From Gracilaria vermiculophylla (taxonomy: Eukaryota > Rhodophyta > Florideophyceae > Gracilariales > Gracilariaceae), in the NCBI GenBank assembly GCA_019155205.2, contig JAHNZQ020003149.1:1738100-1802099 (forward strand): a stretch of DNA of 64,000 nt. The letters are read 5' to 3'. Within the stretch, counting starts at the first letter, position 1. Each line of letters opens with the position of its first letter. Position numbers and translations under genes: made by a program. The notes beneath the pieces are model-generated. The model did not search any database, had not been told where the DNA came from, and saw nothing but the letters and a program-made list of their open reading frames with translations. Below, piece after piece: positions 61,090-64,000 of the stretch.

Positions 61090-62368
61090 CAGTGTGTTTC
61101 AAAATCACATCACGCCAAAAAAAGCGAAAAAGTAGTACTGTAGTGCGCCTTTTGCGTAACATACTTTTATAAGTAAAAACCGTTTCACAATCATAACACT
61201 ACATCATCAACATCCGTCAGTATGGCTCGAGAATCACCTCTTTTGCGCTCCGAACAGCTTGAATTTGTACAATTGAAAGCTAATGGAAAATCATATGCTA
61301 AAAGTGGCCGACATTTGAAGCGTTTTTGGGTCACAAATCTATATTTTCTTAAAAACCCAGCAAGTTATGGAAGACGAAAATCTACAGGGCGTCCACACCT
61401 TCTCACTCCTACAAATAAGCGCGATATAAAACGGAAACTGTGTTGAGGAAACTTTTCGTGCAAGAAAATTGCAAAAAACCGAAATTTTAATGTATTTCAA
61501 TCAACAATATAGAGGAAAGGAATAGAAGTTCGTTCCAAGTATAAAAGGATGAAGAAAAAATTCTTTTTTAAGATCAGCAAAAGCAAAAAAGGATGTCTTG
61601 ATGTGCAAATTGGCGCAATATAACGATCAATGGGACACAGTCATATTTTCTGATGAGAAAAAGTTCAACCTGGATCGTCCAGATTGTTTTAAATATTATT
61701 TGCACATTCTTAGAAAAGAACGCTCCGAATTTTATACAAGACATTATGGAAGCGGTTCTGAAATGGTATGGGCAAGTGTATCAAAATATGGAAAAATAGA
61801 ACTTACCTTGATCGATGGAAATATGAACTCTGCACGCTACTAGGAAGCTCTTTATAACTACATGCTACGTTATAACTATTTTGTACCTGGAGAAAATTTT
61901 GTTTTTCAACAAGATAATGCCTCGGTACACAAATCTAAATTAATTTCAGACTGGCTACAAGAAGCGAACATTCAGATCATGGAATGGCCAGCCTTCTCAC
62001 CGGATGTGATCCCCATTGAAACGCATGGGGTCTATTATCGAGAATAGTTTATGGCCATGGCAGGAAATTTTGGCACAGTTTTTGATTTGAAAAACTGTAT
62101 TAATAACTACAGGGACAATAGTTTAATTTTGACGATTAATGGCTTCATAATTTCAATGCCTAAACATTTTATTGGCGTTCTTCAGCGAAAAGGTGGAAAA
62201 ATCAGTTTCTGAGTCGCCAAAAGAGTGTTAAAGTTGATAAAGATGTTATGTTTTTGAATCGGCGTTTGGATATGAATTTACTTTGAAACTTGATTTTGTT
62301 GTCGTACAGTGCCAAAACCACAATTGTTTTACTTTGACCCCACCGTGATATGATTTTGAAACGGACTG
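61090..62368 (+). mobile_element. Tc1/mariner element, copy B, complete ends
   Basis: 1,279 bp, flanked by TA on both sides (61,088-61,089 and 62,369-62,370). The terminal inverted repeats begin CAGTGTGTTTCAAAATCACA (left) and CAGTCCGTTTCAAAATCATA (right, complement); at least the first 25 positions match with three differences. Size, TA target duplication and DD34E catalytic spacing place it in the Tc1 family. The same family as copy A at the window start, in opposite orientation. Confidence 0.92.
61222..62047 (+). pseudogene. Broken Tc1-family transposase (copy B), DD34E
   Basis: The DNA-binding part (MARESPLLRSEQLEFV...TGRPHLLTP) runs 61,222-61,446, then the frame shifts. The catalytic part follows in another frame from 61,598: first Asp in VIFSDEKKFNLD, second in FQQDNASVHKS, Glu in SPDVIPIE. 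There are 34 residues between the second Asp and Glu, the Tc1 signature. A TAG at 61,841-61,843 interrupts this part, and the last segment ends early after PIE. At least one frameshift and one internal stop make it inactive, while all three catalytic acids are still readable. Confidence 0.88.
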
Positions 62369-64000
62369 TATGTAATCTACATGTATCAATAATTCGTGAA
62401 ATGAATTGGAGTAGGTAGACGGTAAGTTGAGAAAAACTTTACATGATTTTCCTTTAATGCTTCTCCTAATCGAGAGCACCATGCATTAATAAAGACTTTA
62501 GATTCTCCACCTTGGAAAAATCTAGAACACTATTGTAAGTGGTCCTGCACAGCATGCTCAGCTGGGCAACTTTCAGACAATTCTAGTGGCGTCGATGAAC
62601 TATATTCTGACGTCGCAGTAAGTAAAACGTGACATAAGCCAGATCTAAGATGATCTTTCAAAACAATAAAGTGTGACTTAGAAACAGTTTGTAACATATT
62701 TTCCTCGCCGGACAACTTATTTCCTCGTCAGTGACATCGTAGTAATATTCCTTCTTGACGAAAATAATGCTTTTATACTCCAGAAAAGGGTCTGTAGTGT
62801 GATAGCCCGCAAACGGTAAAATCATACGCAGACGTCCGAATCTTTCTCAACAGAGGTACTTAAGCGGTAGAGCCCTCCCAAAGAAACAACACGGCAATGT
62901 TGAGGGTAAGACCGATGTTGCCCGGGATCACTTGGTGGGAGTGGCATAAGAACGACCCCCACTAGGTTGATGTCTTAATGTGTGGTGCCTCCGCGGAGGA
63001 AAGAGATGGGAAAAGAAGGGAGAGCGGGGGACGCGAGATCCACAAGATGGAGAATGTAGCCCCAAACTGTGAAAAGGGAGGTACTACTTCCCTTTTTCAC
63101 AGTTTGGGGTTAGTAGTCGTAAGTAAAACAATGACGAGCAAGAAAGATCCTTATATAATGATCGAGCACAGTGAGACTGGTACTGTACTCAAGTATTGGC
63201 CCTCTCAGCGAAAAATGTGGATGAGAAACCGTACGCTACGGGATATCTCTCGTGAGAGGCAAATACCGACATAGGCGGAAGCCTCAGAGCGGAAACCTTG
63301 GCTACTTTATACTGAGGGCGGCGGTTGTAACGCCGGTGCCGTTTAAGAATTGTAGTGCTAAGTAAATACATAGGAAAACTCAAAAGAAGTAAATACCGTG
63401 CCACTTGGGCCACTACCCGTGTACTGTCGCAGGCACAGATCCTACCAAGAGTTCGCCGTGCCACACGTTCAGGACTCGTGCCGCCCGCCGCATGCGCGGG
63501 ACTTATTCATATCAACCTTCTAACACGAGTTTCCTGGTAAAACTCCGTGTACGGGTATAACCCCGAAAAAGAGCGTGCAATTCACGTTCCATCTTTGTCG
63601 ACAAAAACCTTCTTGTGTACGCACTCAGCATCATGAGTGGGCTCTTTTTCCATAAACTGTAGTGCAATGCCAAAAGCGGGAAAACACCACGAAGACGTTC
63701 GGAATCTTCCCCTCCTAGGGTAGCAAAGCAGACAGAGCCACTCTGGGCGTGCCACGGCGAAGCCGATTTGTAAGATCGAGGGCAGCCCTTCAGGCGGTTA
63801 CCTAGAGTGTTGGATATGAGATTCCCCCAATGGAGCGAGAGGGACCACGAGTGATCGGTACGGAGTCTCGCGGGCGAGCAAGAGTGAAGGGTACGGTAGG
63901 TACCCGGAGCGACAGCGTGTCCACCGGTGTGTGGGCACGGGACAAAAAGAGCAACAAAAACAGGGCCCAATACTGGGGCGAGGACACGACAATGTCGGTA
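62369..64000. other. Unidentified repeat-like region at the window end
   Basis: 1.6 kb without a convincing gene. It contains a strong inverted repeat (63,060-63,109) and an imperfect direct repeat of about 55 bp spaced 865 bp apart (62,792-62,848 and 63,657-63,712). Open frames on the minus strand (63,512-63,992) are of odd composition and unlike any family I know. The region may be part of a repeat or mobile element continuing past the window, but no terminus is identified. Confidence 0.45.
63060..63109. repeat. Long hairpin-forming inverted repeat
   Basis: CCCCAAACTGTGAAAA at the left edge is exactly complementary to TTTTCACAGTTTGGGG at the right edge, and pairing continues inward (GGGAG with TTCCC) after a one-base bulge, leaving a loop of about 10 nt. 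Found in the unidentified region after Tc1 copy B. Confidence 0.9.

Noticed and set aside
62856..62900. tRNA-like AGCGGTAGAGC suggesting a tRNA gene or SINE head
   Set aside because: No matching box B at the right distance and no acceptor or anticodon stem could be formed.

Overview
The window is nuclear DNA of a photosynthetic eukaryote, most likely an alga. I lean to a red alga (compact, largely intronless genes), but the species is not identified. The nuclear evidence is 16 short spliceosomal introns (70-132 nt), an RNA polymerase III tRNA gene, and eukaryote-only genes (APC4, CNOT2, VPS52, prefoldin, eL22, DMC1). The plastid evidence is a fibrillin/PAP protein with a transit peptide-like leader and a plastid-type signal peptidase I. 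I see no CRISPR array, operon or viral gene.

Layout. 0-1 kb: a decayed Tc1/mariner element. 1.4-7.3 kb: APC4, a secreted charged protein of unknown role, and a four-exon organellar glyoxylate/succinic semialdehyde reductase. 7.3-9.2 kb: a GC-rich divergent promoter region and ribosomal protein eL22. 9.5-10.0 kb: a corrupted assembly block with poly-C, 100 N and a 79-bp piece copied from a gene at 42 kb. 10.1-17.2 kb: CNOT2, HemK/PrmC methyltransferase, a small RRM protein, a four-helix membrane protein and an ENT nucleoside transporter. 18.1-26.7 kb: an FSP1/AIFM2-like oxidoreductase, fibrillin, meiotic recombinase DMC1, plastid-type signal peptidase and malic enzyme. 26.7-33.3 kb: a 6.6-kb stretch with no recognisable gene. 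33.3-45.2 kb: RAD5/HLTF-type SNF2-RING translocase, TMEM62-like phosphoesterase, serine hydroxymethyltransferase, a proline-rich RS-tailed protein, prefoldin 1-like and a MiaE/DUF455-type di-iron protein. 45.2-48.6 kb: AT-rich and gene-free. 48.6-60.2 kb: a five-exon PIN-LIKES carrier, tRNA-Ser(AGA), a claspin/Mrc1-like protein, VPS52, a fused EF-hand/VOC protein and an orphan zinc-ligand protein. 61-62.4 kb: a second dead Tc1 copy with both ends intact. 62.4-64 kb: unidentified repeat-like DNA.

Functional themes are housekeeping: cell cycle and DNA replication or repair (APC4, RAD5, claspin-like, DMC1), carbon and one-carbon metabolism (malic enzyme, SHMT, GLYR), plastid membrane biology (fibrillin, signal peptidase, possibly the FSP1-like enzyme) and trafficking (VPS52). 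Neighbours are not arranged by pathway, except perhaps FSP1-like next to fibrillin.

Most unusual signals: (1) a splicing grammar with CTRAC branch sites in 15 of 16 introns, the palindromic donor GTACGT in 7 of 16, and AAG acceptors in 4 of 16; (2) the EF-hand/VOC fusion with a full set of metal ligands; (3) three CACGTG boxes spaced exactly 17 bp apart upstream of eL22; (4) the chimeric poly-C/N block. Coding boundaries were worked out by hand from reading frame, splice motifs and family similarity.
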